Of a stretch of 40,853 nt of DNA, positions 7,575 through 16,535 are shown one piece after another. The DNA is from Planctomycetota bacterium. Its GTDB lineage: Bacteria; Planctomycetota; UBA1135; UBA2386. Within the stretch, counting starts at the first letter, position 1; every line of letters begins with the position of its first letter. The translations under genes and the position numbers were made by a program. The DNA lies in contig JAEUHP010000217.1 in NCBI GenBank assembly GCA_016795295.1, positions 1-40,853 on the forward strand, written 5' to 3'. The notes beneath the pieces were generated by a model. That model saw only the letters and a program-made list of their open reading frames with translations. It had not been told where the DNA came from and did not search any database.

Positions 7575-8726
7575 TCAGCGGTGCCCACCACCGCCGTCCG
7601 GCGGGCGCAGCACGAAACGCGCCTTGGCCACCACCACGCCATTGGCCCGCAGCTCCACCGTGTGCGGGCCCGGCTGCAAGCGGCGCACCGTCACCTGCCG
7701 CAGCGCATGCCGCTTGCGCAGCGTCTGCCCAGTCCCACTGGCCAACTCCACCTGCCAGCCCTTCCACACCTTCGGCCGCACTGCAGCCGAGGCTCCGTCG
7801 CGCCGCACCACGTAGTCCAGCACCAGCCGCTGCGCGCCTCGCCCCTGCGGCTGCAGTTCGACGGCGAGCTCGAGCGACTCGCCGATGCGCGGCCGCGCCG
7901 GCCGCAACTGCACCTGCGCTTGGCCGCGGAACGGCGCACCACAGCCGAACACCGCCAGCACCCTCGGCTCCCCGCGCTTCACCAGAGTTCGAGCCGCATG
8001 CCGCCACAGCGCCTGCCGCAGCCGGTCCGCGGTCGGCCAGCAGCGTTCCAGCCAGTCCGCCACGAGCGCAGGATGGTCCTTGGCGATGTCGTTCCAGTGG
8101 TTGGCGACGCTGCGCCGCACATACCCACACGGATCGTGCTGCAACTGCAGCAACAGCGGCAGCGTCGGCGTCGGATCCTCGATCAGGAACGGCAGCGCCT
8201 CGCCCCAGGGCAACCGCGGCCGACTGCCTTCACTGCACAGCCGCCGCACATGCGGGCTCGGATCACCGGCCCAGCGCGCCAGCGCCGCCAGGGTGCGTTC
8301 GCGATGCCGCAGCAGGAACGGCCGCAGGGCGAACTCCGCCGACCAGCGCTGGGTGAGCGCGTGCAGCGCCCGGAGTCCCCGGTCTGGATGGTCCAACCCG
8401 ACCGTGGCGACGAACTGCGTCAGCGGCCACACCGGCCAGCCGGCCAGTCCGTCGGCGGCGGTGGCCAACCCGCCCAGATCGCAGTCCCAACGCACCGGGC
8501 GCAGCGCCGCCTCGATCGCAGCGGCCGCGATGGCGAAGTCGGCCGGCAGCGCCACCGCCAGCGCCTGCGCCAGATGCTGGACGCGCGCCTTCAACTCCAA
8601 GCCGTCGAGTCCCGCGAGGGCCTGGTCGCGGAAACGCCGTGCCGCGAACTGTGGGCAGACGCGCGCCAGATGCTCGGCGAGCTCGGCCACCACCCCAGGT
8701 CCCAGTCGCAGCTTGAACGGTTCCAA
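7575..8726 (-). CDS. AlkC-like DNA alkylation-repair glycosylase (HEAT-like repeats plus C-terminal beta domain)
   Basis: A 383-residue protein. Residues about 110-255 contain HEAT-like repeats with the AlkC/AlkD-type block SPHVRRLCSEGSRPRLPW (157-174) and GYVRRSVANHWNDIAKDHP (201-219), which line the DNA-binding groove in this superfamily. The last roughly 115 residues are beta-rich (QRLVLDYVVRRDG, GPHTVELRANGVVVAKARF), fitting the Ig-like domain known at the C-terminus of AlkC proteins. The family removes cationic N3-methylated bases such as 3-methyladenine from DNA. The only plausible start is TTG at 8726, since an in-frame TGA lies 9 bases upstream of it. The yaeQ-like gene ends 9 bp before, so the two are probably cotranscribed. 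Confidence 0.85.
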   Translation of the reverse strand: MEPFKLRLGPGVVAELAEHLARVCPQFAARRFRDQALAGLDGLELKARVQHLAQALAVALPADFAIAAAAIEAALRPVRWDCDLGGLATAADGLAGWPVWPLTQFVATVGLDHPDRGLRALHALTQRWSAEFALRPFLLRHRERTLAALARWAGDPSPHVRRLCSEGSRPRLPWGEALPFLIEDPTPTLPLLLQLQHDPCGYVRRSVANHWNDIAKDHPALVADWLERCWPTADRLRQALWRHAARTLVKRGEPRVLAVFGCGAPFRGQAQVQLRPARPRIGESLELAVELQPQGRGAQRLVLDYVVRRDGASAAVRPKVWKGWQVELASGTGQTLRKRHALRQVTVRRLQPGPHTVELRANGVVVAKARFVLRPPDGGGGHR

Positions 8727-8735
8727 GCGCCCAAC

Positions 8736-9272
8736 TCACGAAGTTGCGGGGATCAGTGGCCCCGAGGCCAACACCGCCTCGTGGACTTCGTTGCCGCACA
8801 CCACGCTGGTCCGCCCTTCGTGCACCGACACGTCCCAGCGGTTGTTGCGGTCGAGCTGCGCACCGAGCGCGTCGAGCAGCACCCCCGGGACAGCCACCAG
8901 GCGGATGCGCTCGCCCTTATGCACTCCTTCTTTCTGGCACTTCTGCTGCAGCAGATCCGGCCGCCGATGGCAGTAGACCACCACGCGCTCCGCCAGCTTG
9001 CTGGCGCGGTGCAACCGGTCCGGCGCCGGGGCGCCGACCTCCAGCCAGAGCAGCACCCGACCGTCGTCGCTGCGGTGCCACACCGCCGGCTCATCGCTCT
9101 CACTGAGCCCCTTGCTGAACGCGAGGCCGGGCTCGTACTCGAGCGCGTACGCAAGCACCCGCGTCAGCAGGTAGGGCACGTCCTCCGACGGGTGGCGCGC
9201 CACCCGCAGGTCGAGGTCCGCATAGACGCCGCGGTCGACGTCGGCGAGACCGATCTCGAAGCGATGGATCAT
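8736..9272 (-). CDS. yaeQ: YaeQ family protein
   Basis: A 178-residue protein close to the usual YaeQ length (about 180). It follows the family pattern: an IHRFEIGLADVDRGVYAD start, LRVARHPSEDVPYLLTRVLAYALEY, FSKGLSESDEPAVW and LWLEVGAPAPDRLHRASK. YaeQ has a PD-(D/E)XK nuclease-like fold; its cellular role is not settled. ATG 9272 was preferred because it aligns with the family start, but TTG at 9293 is in frame and possible. It is the first gene of a two-gene unit with the AlkC-like gene, which is consistent with a DNA-related role (inference). The start is divergent from the exported hypothetical gene, with fewer than 30 bp between them. Confidence 0.85.
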   Translation of the reverse strand: MIHRFEIGLADVDRGVYADLDLRVARHPSEDVPYLLTRVLAYALEYEPGLAFSKGLSESDEPAVWHRSDDGRVLLWLEVGAPAPDRLHRASKLAERVVVYCHRRPDLLQQKCQKEGVHKGERIRLVAVPGVLLDALGAQLDRNNRWDVSVHEGRTSVVCGNEVHEAVLASGPLIPATS

Positions 9273-9298
9273 CGCCGGCAGTATCGTGGCCAACCGTC

Positions 9299-10969
9299 AT
9301 GGCACCGAGAGCTTTCCGCACCGTCCTCTGCTGCACCACGATCGGCCTCTGCACCGCGCCCACGGCGCTGGCGCAAGACCAGCAGCCGGCGGCGCCCACC
9401 CGCACCGCCACGCCGCCGCAGCTCAGGATCCAGACCCTGGGGCCCGACGGCTGGCGACAACGCTTGGGCCCAACCAACCTCGGCAGCCTGCTTGCCTCCG
9501 CTCGGGGGCAGGCACTGTGGCGCGAACCGTCCCAGGCGCTGCTGGGCTGGTGGCAGATCCCCGGCGCCGGAGCCGACGCCACTGCGGCGGCGCAGCAGCG
9601 CCTGCTCAACTACAGCGGCCGGGTGCAAGTCGGCGTCTGGTTCGGCACCGAAGGCAGCTCCCGCCAGCTCGACCATGCTGCGGTGGTGCTCCACGCCGAC
9701 GGCCACACCGACCTCACCGCGCTGGCCGCTGACTTGGAGAAGGCTCTGTACCACGAACTGCCCGGCGAGTGGGTCACACTCACGCCCGCAGGCACCGCGC
9801 TGCGCGCCCGCCGCGCCGACGGCCTGCTGGTCACCGCCCCGATCTGCGGCGCAAAGCACCTGCAGATCGTGCACGCCGACACCGAACAACTCGCCACCGC
9901 CCTGGCCGATGCCGAAGCGTTGGCCAAGAACCCTGGGCCCACCAGCACGGCGTCCAACCAGGTGTTCCACCTGAGCACCGCTGCCGCACCGCTCGTCCGC
10001 GGTTGGTCGGGCAACCCCGCCGTCGACCAGGCCCTGGGTCTCACCAGCCTCGCAGGGTTCGAGCTGGCGATCGGCTCAGCCGGCCCGCACGTGCAGATGG
10101 AAGCGAGCATGTCCTTCTCCGGGCCGGAACGAGGCCTGTTCGGCGTGCTGTTCCCCGACCGCCAAGGGGTGCCGGCACTCGCCCACCAGAGCCCGAAAGC
10201 GGCCCACCTGTGGCGGGCAGGGCGAGTCGACCTGCGTGCCCTGATGCCGGTCTGTCTCGCTGGCCTCCGCGCTGGCGACGACGCAGAACCCGACGTGGTA
10301 CAGGCCGAGATGAAGCGCACCCTGGGCATCGACCCGCACCAGGATCTGCTCCTGCACACCGGCGATGAGTATCTGCTCGCCGTCACCGCCGCCGAACCGA
10401 GTGAGGAGGTGTCCGAAACCACGTGGGGCTTCGCGCTGCGCCTCGCCGACGAAGGCGCCTTCGGCCGCGGCTTCGCCACCATGATGCAACAGTTGAAGCC
10501 GTACTTGTCGAAGGCCGAGGAAGAGACCCACGGCACGGTCCCGTTGCGCCGCTACGGCAACATGTTCGGCTACCCGCTCTGGATGGCCGTCGGCAATGGT
10601 CTCTTCACTGCTGCTGGCGGTCGCGACGCAGAGGCGATGTTGCGCAGTCTGCTCGATGCCGGCCGTGCACCCACCGCCGCACTTCCGAGCCTGCCAGAGG
10701 CCTTCGCGGACCTCGCCAAACACCTGCCGGCCGGGTCGAACGGCCTGGGCCAGCTCAACGCCGAGAGCCTGCTGTCGCTGCCCGACGAGCTCTGGTTCGA
10801 CTTCCTGCTGCCGTCACTGCCATGGCCCTGGCCGCGCCGTAGTGACGGCTCGGACGAGACCCTGGACCGCGCCGCGATGCGCGCGCTGCTGCGCGAACAC
10901 CACCTCGACCGGCTGCGCACCGCGACCGGCTACCGCGACCACACCTGGCGGTTCCGCCTCTACTGGTGA
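9299..10969 (+). CDS. Exported hypothetical protein (556 aa)
   Basis: The N-terminus (about residues 1-26, ending TALAQ) is a Sec signal peptide, so the protein is probably periplasmic. The rest has no membrane span or catalytic motif that I can identify. Alternating alpha/beta stretches, such as LEKALYHELPGEWVTLTPAG and ADTEQLATALADAEALAKNPG, and the overall layout resemble the large exported DUF3352-like proteins of some deep-branching bacteria. This resemblance is weak. The start at 9299 is only 26 bp from the divergent yaeQ start. The gene ends 3 bp before the convergent esterase fusion gene. Confidence 0.7.
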   Translation: MAPRAFRTVLCCTTIGLCTAPTALAQDQQPAAPTRTATPPQLRIQTLGPDGWRQRLGPTNLGSLLASARGQALWREPSQALLGWWQIPGAGADATAAAQQRLLNYSGRVQVGVWFGTEGSSRQLDHAAVVLHADGHTDLTALAADLEKALYHELPGEWVTLTPAGTALRARRADGLLVTAPICGAKHLQIVHADTEQLATALADAEALAKNPGPTSTASNQVFHLSTAAAPLVRGWSGNPAVDQALGLTSLAGFELAIGSAGPHVQMEASMSFSGPERGLFGVLFPDRQGVPALAHQSPKAAHLWRAGRVDLRALMPVCLAGLRAGDDAEPDVVQAEMKRTLGIDPHQDLLLHTGDEYLLAVTAAEPSEEVSETTWGFALRLADEGAFGRGFATMMQQLKPYLSKAEEETHGTVPLRRYGNMFGYPLWMAVGNGLFTAAGGRDAEAMLRSLLDAGRAPTAALPSLPEAFADLAKHLPAGSNGLGQLNAESLLSLPDELWFDFLLPSLPWPWPRRSDGSDETLDRAAMRALLREHHLDRLRTATGYRDHTWRFRLYW

Positions 10970-10972
10970 GCC

Positions 10973-12940
10973 TCAGCCCTTGCCCGACGGCGACGGCGCA
11001 GCCGGCGCCCCTGGGGCCTCGGCTTTGGTGATCCCAGCGAAGAACTGCCACAGCGCGCGCGTCGCGTCGAACGGGAACGGCTTGTCGGCAGCCGGCCGCG
11101 ACTTGCCGGCCGCACCCGGCCAAGCATGGCCACCGCCTTCCAGCGTGACCACGCGCAGCGGCGCCGCCGCCGGCTTGCCGTCGCGCCCCTTGGCGTAGGT
11201 GTCGATGCGCACCTTGCCGTCGAGCTCCTGCTGCGGATAGCCGAGCAGGCCATTGCGCTGTTGGTAGTAGCGCACGGCTTCGGCCACCGAAGCATCGACC
11301 CGATCCCCCGAGCGCCCCACCGATTCGAGGGGCGCCCCGCCGTCGTACCGCACATGGCCGTCGGCGGTGCCGTGGATCAGGATCGCAGCGATCGGCAGTG
11401 TGGCGTCGGAGGCCGTGAAGTTCATGGCCCCGGAAACCACGCCGATGCCGGCGAACAGGTCGGCGGCTTCGCGCGCCAGCCGGTGGCACATCATGCCACC
11501 GTTGCTGATCCCGACCGCGAACACCCGCGACGGATCGATGCGCGCGTGGCGCTGGACGTCGGCGACCACTTTGCGCAGGAAGCCGGTGTCGTCGACGCGA
11601 TTCTCGGCGGCCCACACCGGAATCCCACCGGAGTTCCAGGTCAGGAGCCGTTGCCGCGCCGGGCCGGTGCCGTCCGGGAACGCCACGGCGAACCCTTCGC
11701 GGTCGGCGAGCTCCGCGAAGCCGGTCTGCTCGCGCACTTGCTCGCCGTGGCCACCGCCACCGTGCAGCACGAGCACCAGCGGCAGGCTGGCGTCACGCGC
11801 CACACCGCCCGGCAGGTGCAGCTGGTAGCGCCGTTCGAACCCACCATGCGTCAGGGTCACGTGCAGGTCGGTGCCGGCCACCAACGGGGAACGCGCCAAC
11901 TTGCGCACGTCGTCCTGGAGCACGCGCAAAGCCGGCAGCACCCGCCCGACTCGGTCGCGCACCGCCAACACCCCGCCGATGCCGAGATCGAGGTCCAGCC
12001 ACGGCGTGAAGCCGAAGGCACCTGGATCACTGGCTCGCCAGGCACCCTGGCCCAGTGGTTCGAGCCAGGTGCCCAGACCGTACCGGACGTCCCTGGCTTC
12101 GAACCCGACGGCGCGCACGTCGACCTGCGTGACCACCTGGTCGCGCATCATGGCCGCCACGCTCGCCTCCTGCAGGATGCGCCGTTCGCCGAACCGTCCC
12201 TTGCCGGCCAGCATGCGCAGAAACTTGGTGTAGTCGTCGAGCGAGGCAACAGCACCACCGGCCACCCAGGGCAGCTTCGCGGTGCCGGCCTCCCCGCCGA
12301 CCGGCAACAACGTGCCGAACTTGGTGTCGGCCATGCCGAGCGGGACCGCGATGCGGGCCGCGAACAGGTCGTGCCAGCTGAGGCCGGACACCCGTTCGGC
12401 GGCGGCAGCAGCCACCTGGAAGCCGACCCCACCGTAGAGAAACCGCATGCTGGGCCAGTCGCGCAGCCCCACTTCGGCGGCAGCCTGGACGAACCGCTGC
12501 ATGTCCCAGCCGCCCATGCGCTCCGACAGCCGGGCCGGCAACCCGGAGGTGTTCGCCAAGCACATGCGCAGCGTCACGGTCTGCTTGTCGGGCCGGTCGA
12601 ACTCCTTCAGGTACCGCGCTACCGGCACGTCGAGATCGAGTTTGCCTTCGTCGACCAGCGTCAGGATCGTGGCCACCGCCAGCCACTTGCTGGCCGAGGC
12701 GATCGGCAGCACGTCGGCGGGCCGCAACGTGCCGTGGTGGCCGAGGTGCAGCACGTCGCTGTCCCGCACCACGGCCAGACCGACCCCGTCGAGCCGCAGG
12801 TCACCAGCCATGCGCTCGAGCCCCTGCTGCAGCGCGGGCAGACTCGGCGCATGGGGAGCGGACACGGGCGCAGGGTTGGCCTGAGCCCCCAGAGCCGCCA
12901 ATCCGACGAACCAACCGGCGATGGACAAGAAGCAGCGCAT
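10973..12940 (-). CDS. Exported two-domain hydrolase: beta-lactamase/serine-hydrolase domain fused to a PHB-depolymerase-type esterase
   Basis: A 655-residue protein with a signal peptide (MRCFLSIAGWFVGLAALGAQA). Residues about 35-340 are a class-C beta-lactamase/DD-peptidase fold with the SxxK motif SASK (82-85) in the right context (PIASASKWLAVATILTLVDEGKL region) and YGG (169-171) where the second catalytic Tyr-x-Asn normally lies. A third KTG-type motif is not evident. Residues about 358-640 are an alpha/beta hydrolase of the LpqC/PHB-esterase type: oxyanion region LHGGGGHGE, nucleophile GISNGG (Ser479), HGTADGHVRYDGG (Asp527) and GGGHAWPG (His605). The esterase triad is complete. The ATG at 12940 directly starts the signal peptide. 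Confidence 0.88.
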   Translation of the reverse strand: MRCFLSIAGWFVGLAALGAQANPAPVSAPHAPSLPALQQGLERMAGDLRLDGVGLAVVRDSDVLHLGHHGTLRPADVLPIASASKWLAVATILTLVDEGKLDLDVPVARYLKEFDRPDKQTVTLRMCLANTSGLPARLSERMGGWDMQRFVQAAAEVGLRDWPSMRFLYGGVGFQVAAAAAERVSGLSWHDLFAARIAVPLGMADTKFGTLLPVGGEAGTAKLPWVAGGAVASLDDYTKFLRMLAGKGRFGERRILQEASVAAMMRDQVVTQVDVRAVGFEARDVRYGLGTWLEPLGQGAWRASDPGAFGFTPWLDLDLGIGGVLAVRDRVGRVLPALRVLQDDVRKLARSPLVAGTDLHVTLTHGGFERRYQLHLPGGVARDASLPLVLVLHGGGGHGEQVREQTGFAELADREGFAVAFPDGTGPARQRLLTWNSGGIPVWAAENRVDDTGFLRKVVADVQRHARIDPSRVFAVGISNGGMMCHRLAREAADLFAGIGVVSGAMNFTASDATLPIAAILIHGTADGHVRYDGGAPLESVGRSGDRVDASVAEAVRYYQQRNGLLGYPQQELDGKVRIDTYAKGRDGKPAAAPLRVVTLEGGGHAWPGAAGKSRPAADKPFPFDATRALWQFFAGITKAEAPGAPAAPSPSGKG

Positions 12941-13055
12941 GGCAGTGGTATCGGCCGACCTCGACCGGGCAACCAAGGTTGAGACGTCGGATTCCGGCCC
13001 GCAGGGCCACTTCTACACAACGTCGGGACAGATTCTGCGCTGGAAGGCCCTTCGT

Positions 13056-13074
13056 GCCGGGCTGTCAGCCCGGC
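13056..13074 (+). promoter_or_regulatory. Perfect hairpin just before the small lipoprotein gene
   Basis: GCCGGGCT (13056-13063), loop GTC, AGCCCGGC (13067-13074) form a perfect 8-bp stem only 4 bases before the ATG at 13079. In mRNA it would cover the ribosome binding site region, so it could damp translation. If the second ATG at 13088 is the true start, the stem ends 13 bases upstream. Confidence 0.4.
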
Positions 13075-13078
13075 CCCC

Positions 13079-13243
13079 ATGGCACCCATGAACCGCCTCA
13101 ACTCTCTACGCAAAAGCGTCTTGCTGCTGCTGGCCGCGACCTTGCTGAGCGGCTGCTGCTTCCCCCGCCACCTCCGCCGCTGCGGTCCCCGCTTTTACGG
13201 CCCGCCGGTAATCATCGTCCACGGGCCGCACCACTGCCGCTGA
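13079..13243 (+). CDS. Small lipoprotein (54 aa), Cys/His-rich tail
   Basis: A short gene with a complete lipoprotein signal: Lys/Arg near the start, a hydrophobic run LLLLAATLLSG, and a Cys pair at 26-27 in the lipobox LLSGC. The mature peptide is only about 29 residues. It is rich in Arg, Pro, Cys and His, with PPVIIVHGPHHCR at the end, so metal binding is possible but unproven. ATG 13079 gives 54 residues and ATG 13088 gives 51; both keep the signal. It lies between the reverse-strand esterase and the DUF423 gene. It is too short for many gene finders, yet the lipobox in frame makes it credible. Confidence 0.65.
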   Translation: MAPMNRLNSLRKSVLLLLAATLLSGCCFPRHLRRCGPRFYGPPVIIVHGPHHCR

Positions 13244-13307
13244 ACCCCACCCCGAAGCGGGTCGCTCTGCGGGGGCCCTCGCCCCGGCGAACGCGTAGGC
13301 TCGCGGC

Positions 13308-13697
13308 ATGCAACCAGCCACCATGCTCCGCACCGGCGCCCTGCTCGCCGGCGCCGCAGTCGCCGCCGGCGCGATCGGGGCCCACGCTCTGCAGGGTCAC
13401 GTCGATGCACTGGGCCTCGAACGGTTCGAGAAGGCCGTTCGCTACCAGATGTACCACGGCCTGGGTTTGTGTGTCTGTGCAGCCCTGGCCCGCGCCGGCT
13501 ACCGCACCCAGATCCCCGCGTGGCTGCTGCTGGCCGGCACCGTGCTGTTCAGCGGCTCGCTCTACCTGCTGGCCACCACCGGACGGACACTCTTCGCCCA
13601 CGTGACGCCGTTCGGCGGCGTGCTGTGGTTGGTTGGCTGGGCCTGGCTCGTGGTGGCCCCAGGGCGCGAACCGTCGGCAGCGGCCTCTGCGCATTGA
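13308..13697 (+). CDS. DUF423 family inner-membrane protein (YgdD-like)
   Basis: A 129-residue membrane protein with four hydrophobic segments. It shows the DUF423 signature: AGAIGAHALQGH near residue 25, then FEKAVRYQMYHGLGL, then LFSGSLYLLATTG, then the closing TPFGGVLWLVGWAWL. The length matches the family (about 125-130). The function is not established. It appears monocistronic. Confidence 0.92.
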   Translation: MQPATMLRTGALLAGAAVAAGAIGAHALQGHVDALGLERFEKAVRYQMYHGLGLCVCAALARAGYRTQIPAWLLLAGTVLFSGSLYLLATTGRTLFAHVTPFGGVLWLVGWAWLVVAPGREPSAAASAH

Positions 13698-13974
13698 TCG
13701 GCGCACAGCGTGCGCAGACGAGCCCAGGGCGCTGGGCGCGGCCTTGGGTTCTAGTTCCAGCAGTTCGGCGGTGCCCGCATGCGACGGGACGGGGCCGTCG
13801 GACGTGGGGCTCGCGCGCCGCCGTGGTGCGCGGGCCCTTCTCTTTGGGCGAGTGGTGCTTCGGTGGCTGGTTCGTCGGCAGCTGGGGTCGGCGGGCCAGG
13901 GGCGGGCGAGAACCACAGCCACAATCGCGCCAACCCGGTGCACTGGGGCACGGCGCCGGCTAGCGTCGCCGCCG
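13698..13974. other. Intergenic stretch without a recognisable gene
   Basis: 277 bp between the DUF423 gene and the multi-pass membrane protein. Short open frames exist on both strands but show only the Arg/Ala/Pro bias of GC-rich shadow frames. I see no tRNA, clear terminator or promoter. Confidence 0.5.
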
Positions 13975-15414
13975 ATGACGGCCGACCGCCCGCACGCGCA
14001 CCGCCACGGCCACTGGGCCACCACGGCCCTGCTCGCGATCGGCACGGCCAGCGCCTACACCGCGCTGCGCCGCGACCTGGCGCATGGCTCCGACATCTTC
14101 ACGCTGTCGCGCTGGCTCGACGAGCCGGGCTTCGTGCACCCGCACCACCCGCTCTACCTGCCGGTGGCGAACGCGTTGCGCTGGCTGCTGCAACCGTTGG
14201 GGCTCGAACGCATGGCGCTGTTCGCGCTCTACTCGGCACTCGGGGCGGCGCTCGGATGCGCCGCCCTGCACCGCGCCGCACTGTGCCTGCGCGGCGACCC
14301 GCTGCTGGCCCGCCACGTGGCCCTGGCCGCGGCCCTGGTACCCGCCGTGACCTACTTCGCCACCCTCGGCGAACTGCACGCGCCGTTCTTCGGCTGCGCC
14401 GCGCTCGGCTGGTGGGCCTGGGCCCGCTGGGCGACCCAACCGACCCCGTGGCGAGCGCTGGGGTGCGGCGCCACCGTCGGCTTGGCCACCTTGTTCCATG
14501 CCACCGGTGCGGCGCTCGGGCCATGGTTCGTCGGTGCCTACCTGTGGCGGCAGCGCGCCGCGGGACGACGCACTTCGGCGCAGCTGGTCACGCTCTGTGC
14601 CGTGGCTGCGGCGTTGGTCTGGGCCACGGGGTTCTTCGGCTTGCGCGGCCTCGGCCAAGCACCCGCGGGCCAGCCGATCGAGCACGTGGCCGAACGTTTC
14701 GACCCGGTTGCCACCCTGCAAGCCCTGCCCGGCACCTGGCTCGCCGACTGGCTGTGGCCATTCGCGCCAGCCTCCCTGCTGGCCCTGCTCGCCTTCGTAC
14801 GAGGGCGAGGGGTTCCAGCCCTGCTGCTGCACCTCGCCGTGCTGGCGCATGTCGCCTTCACGGCGACCATGCTGCGCGGCGGTGGCCACGAGTTCGGCGC
14901 CTACGATCTGCCCCTGGTGTTCCCGGCCCTGGTGCTCGCCGCGGACGCGCTGCCGCGCCGTTGGTGGTTCGCCCTGCCGCTCGGCGCGCTGCTGGCCAGC
15001 GGCTTGCACCGCGCGGCCTACCCGCGCCTTCGGCCGGACCTGGCGCTGGGCCGCGCCGCCGTGGCACTCGTCGCTGCAGCGCCCACGGTGTTCCTGGTCG
15101 GCGACGAGGCGGAGACCCAGGGCATTCGGTGGTACGCGCCGCGTGCCGAACTGATCGAAGCCTGGGTGTTCCAAGTGCAACTCGGCGCGGGCGCCAAGGA
15201 CTTCACCGCAGAGCAGGTGCGCGGCTGGCTGCAGTGGCAACTCGGCGCGGCGCAGCAGGCCGGGCGGCGGCTGTTCATCACCGACCGCGCGGTGCACAAC
15301 CTCGGGCAGTGGCTGCCGGAATTCGACGCAGGCTTCGCGCAGTTCGCGGCCACGGTGGGCGGCGAACGTCCGACACTGGCGGGCGCCAACGGCCGGTTCC
15401 TCGCCCCGCGCTAA
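13975..15414 (+). CDS. Multi-pass membrane protein of unknown function (GT-C/DUF2723-like layout)
   Basis: A 479-residue protein with about nine to eleven hydrophobic segments through residue 375, followed by a soluble C-terminal domain of about 110 residues. The opening (TASAYTALRRDLAHGSDIFTLSRWLDEPGFVHPHHPLYLP) has acidic and His residues in the first large periplasmic loop, as in GT-C glycosyltransferases and DUF2723-like proteins. That resemblance is structural, not a clear match. The C-terminal part (TVFLVGDEAETQGIRWYAP, LFITDRAVHNLGQWL) looks like the globular domain of such proteins. ATG 13975 was chosen because it precedes the first hydrophobic segment. I cannot assign a substrate. 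Confidence 0.75.
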   Translation: MTADRPHAHRHGHWATTALLAIGTASAYTALRRDLAHGSDIFTLSRWLDEPGFVHPHHPLYLPVANALRWLLQPLGLERMALFALYSALGAALGCAALHRAALCLRGDPLLARHVALAAALVPAVTYFATLGELHAPFFGCAALGWWAWARWATQPTPWRALGCGATVGLATLFHATGAALGPWFVGAYLWRQRAAGRRTSAQLVTLCAVAAALVWATGFFGLRGLGQAPAGQPIEHVAERFDPVATLQALPGTWLADWLWPFAPASLLALLAFVRGRGVPALLLHLAVLAHVAFTATMLRGGGHEFGAYDLPLVFPALVLAADALPRRWWFALPLGALLASGLHRAAYPRLRPDLALGRAAVALVAAAPTVFLVGDEAETQGIRWYAPRAELIEAWVFQVQLGAGAKDFTAEQVRGWLQWQLGAAQQAGRRLFITDRAVHNLGQWLPEFDAGFAQFAATVGGERPTLAGANGRFLAPR

Positions 15415-15603
15415 CCACCGGACCGAGCCACCACGGCGACGCCGGGCGCCAGCGGCGGGCGCGGCAGCACCGTCGCACCTGCCGTCGGCGCTGGCACCGC
15501 GTGGACCTGGCGCCACGGACGCCGACCGGTCGAGGCTTCGCAGGCGCACGAACCGCACCAGCCGGGACTCGCCGCCGCGGGCTCGCCCTGGCACGATGCG
15601 GCG

Positions 15604-16116
15604 ATGGACCTGGCCCGCTACCTCCGCGACGTCCCCGACTTCCCGAAGCCCGGCATCCTGTTCAAGGACATCACGCCGCTGCTGGCGGCGCCGGAGGCGC
15701 TGCAGGCAGCGATCGAACGGCTGGCCGCGCTGCCGGTCGGCAAGGTCGACAAGGTCGCCGCCATCGAGTCCCGCGGCTTCCTGTTCGGCGTGCCGCTGGC
15801 GCTGCGGCTCGGCGTCGGCTTCGTGCCCGTGCGCAAGCCCGGCAAGCTGCCGTGGAAGACCAATCGGGTCGAATACGTGCTCGAGTACGGCACCGACGCC
15901 GTCGAGATCCATCAGGATGCGGTGCAGAAGGGGGAACGCATCCTGCTGGTCGACGACCTGCTGGCCACCGGCGGCACCATGGGCGCAGCCTGCCAGTTGG
16001 TCGAGAGCTGTGGCGGGGTGGTGGCGGGCTGCGCGTTCGTGGTGGAGCTCGGCTTTCTCCCGGGTCGGCAGCGTCTGGGCCAGCGGCGGGTCGATTCCTT
16101 GGTGCTGGTGCGCTGA
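15604..16116 (+). CDS. apt: Adenine phosphoribosyltransferase
   Basis: A 170-residue enzyme of full family length. It converts adenine and PRPP to AMP in purine salvage. Evidence: the DFPKPGILFKDITPLL N-terminus typical of Apt, the AAIESRGFLFGVPLA block, VPVRKPGKLPWKT, and the PRPP-binding loop ILLVDDLLATGGTM (113-126, acidic pair Asp117/Asp118). It is cytoplasmic. The gene appears independent, with 189 bp upstream that hold no recognisable gene. It is followed by a long non-coding leader that belongs to the sigma factor gene. Confidence 0.96.
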   Translation: MDLARYLRDVPDFPKPGILFKDITPLLAAPEALQAAIERLAALPVGKVDKVAAIESRGFLFGVPLALRLGVGFVPVRKPGKLPWKTNRVEYVLEYGTDAVEIHQDAVQKGERILLVDDLLATGGTMGAACQLVESCGGVVAGCAFVVELGFLPGRQRLGQRRVDSLVLVR

Positions 16117-16361
16117 ACGGCCGGATCCGGCTCTCGCAGCCCCCCCCTGCCAACCCAGCACGGGGCCAGCCCCGGCACCTCGAGCGCGGCGAATGCCAGA
16201 AAACCTGTGCTCGCAACTGCCCTGTTTTCAGACTCTTGGGAATTCTCCTCAAGATTTCCACAGGAAGCAGCTCAATTTCCCACCGCAACCTGCCGATCAT
16301 CGCGGGCCGACCTGCAAGGGTCGCGTTCTTTGGTGTCTCGGCTCCCACCAACAGGTGCTTC

Positions 16362-16448
16362 TCGAAACGGCAAAGCCGACGAAAGTCGGTGACGCAAAGC
16401 TATAGGGCCTTCGACCGGTTCCCGCCGGTCATGGCAGCCTGGTTCCCG
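16362..16448 (+). promoter_or_regulatory. Cyclic di-GMP-I riboswitch (GEMM class)
   Basis: The sequence fits the GEMM-I consensus closely. CGGCAAA (from 16368) is followed by a stem GCCGAC (16375-16380) / GTCGGT (16385-16390) closed by a GAAA tetraloop (16381-16384). Next comes the invariant GACGCAAAGC (16391-16400), then GGGCC. A second stem GACCGG (16413-16418) / CCGGTC (16425-16430) is followed by the conserved 3' segment ATGGCAGCCTGGTTCC (16431-16446). This class binds c-di-GMP and controls downstream expression. It lies about 300 nt before the sigma factor gene on the same strand, with several strong hairpins between as possible expression platform. Confidence 0.92.
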
Positions 16449-16535
16449 AACGAAGCGATGGATCTCGTGCCCGACTGCGCGGTGCGCGCTCCCGGTCCGC
16501 CCCAAGCGGCCGAGACGCCATCGGCAGAAGAGCGG

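Noticed and set aside
6960..9974. Forward open frame of about 1000 codons across the importer, AlkC and YaeQ genes
   Set aside because: It crosses several well-supported reverse-strand genes and has no domain.
13960..16161. Reverse-strand frame of about 730 codons over the membrane protein and apt
   Set aside because: It is antisense to apt, which is certain, and has shadow-type composition.
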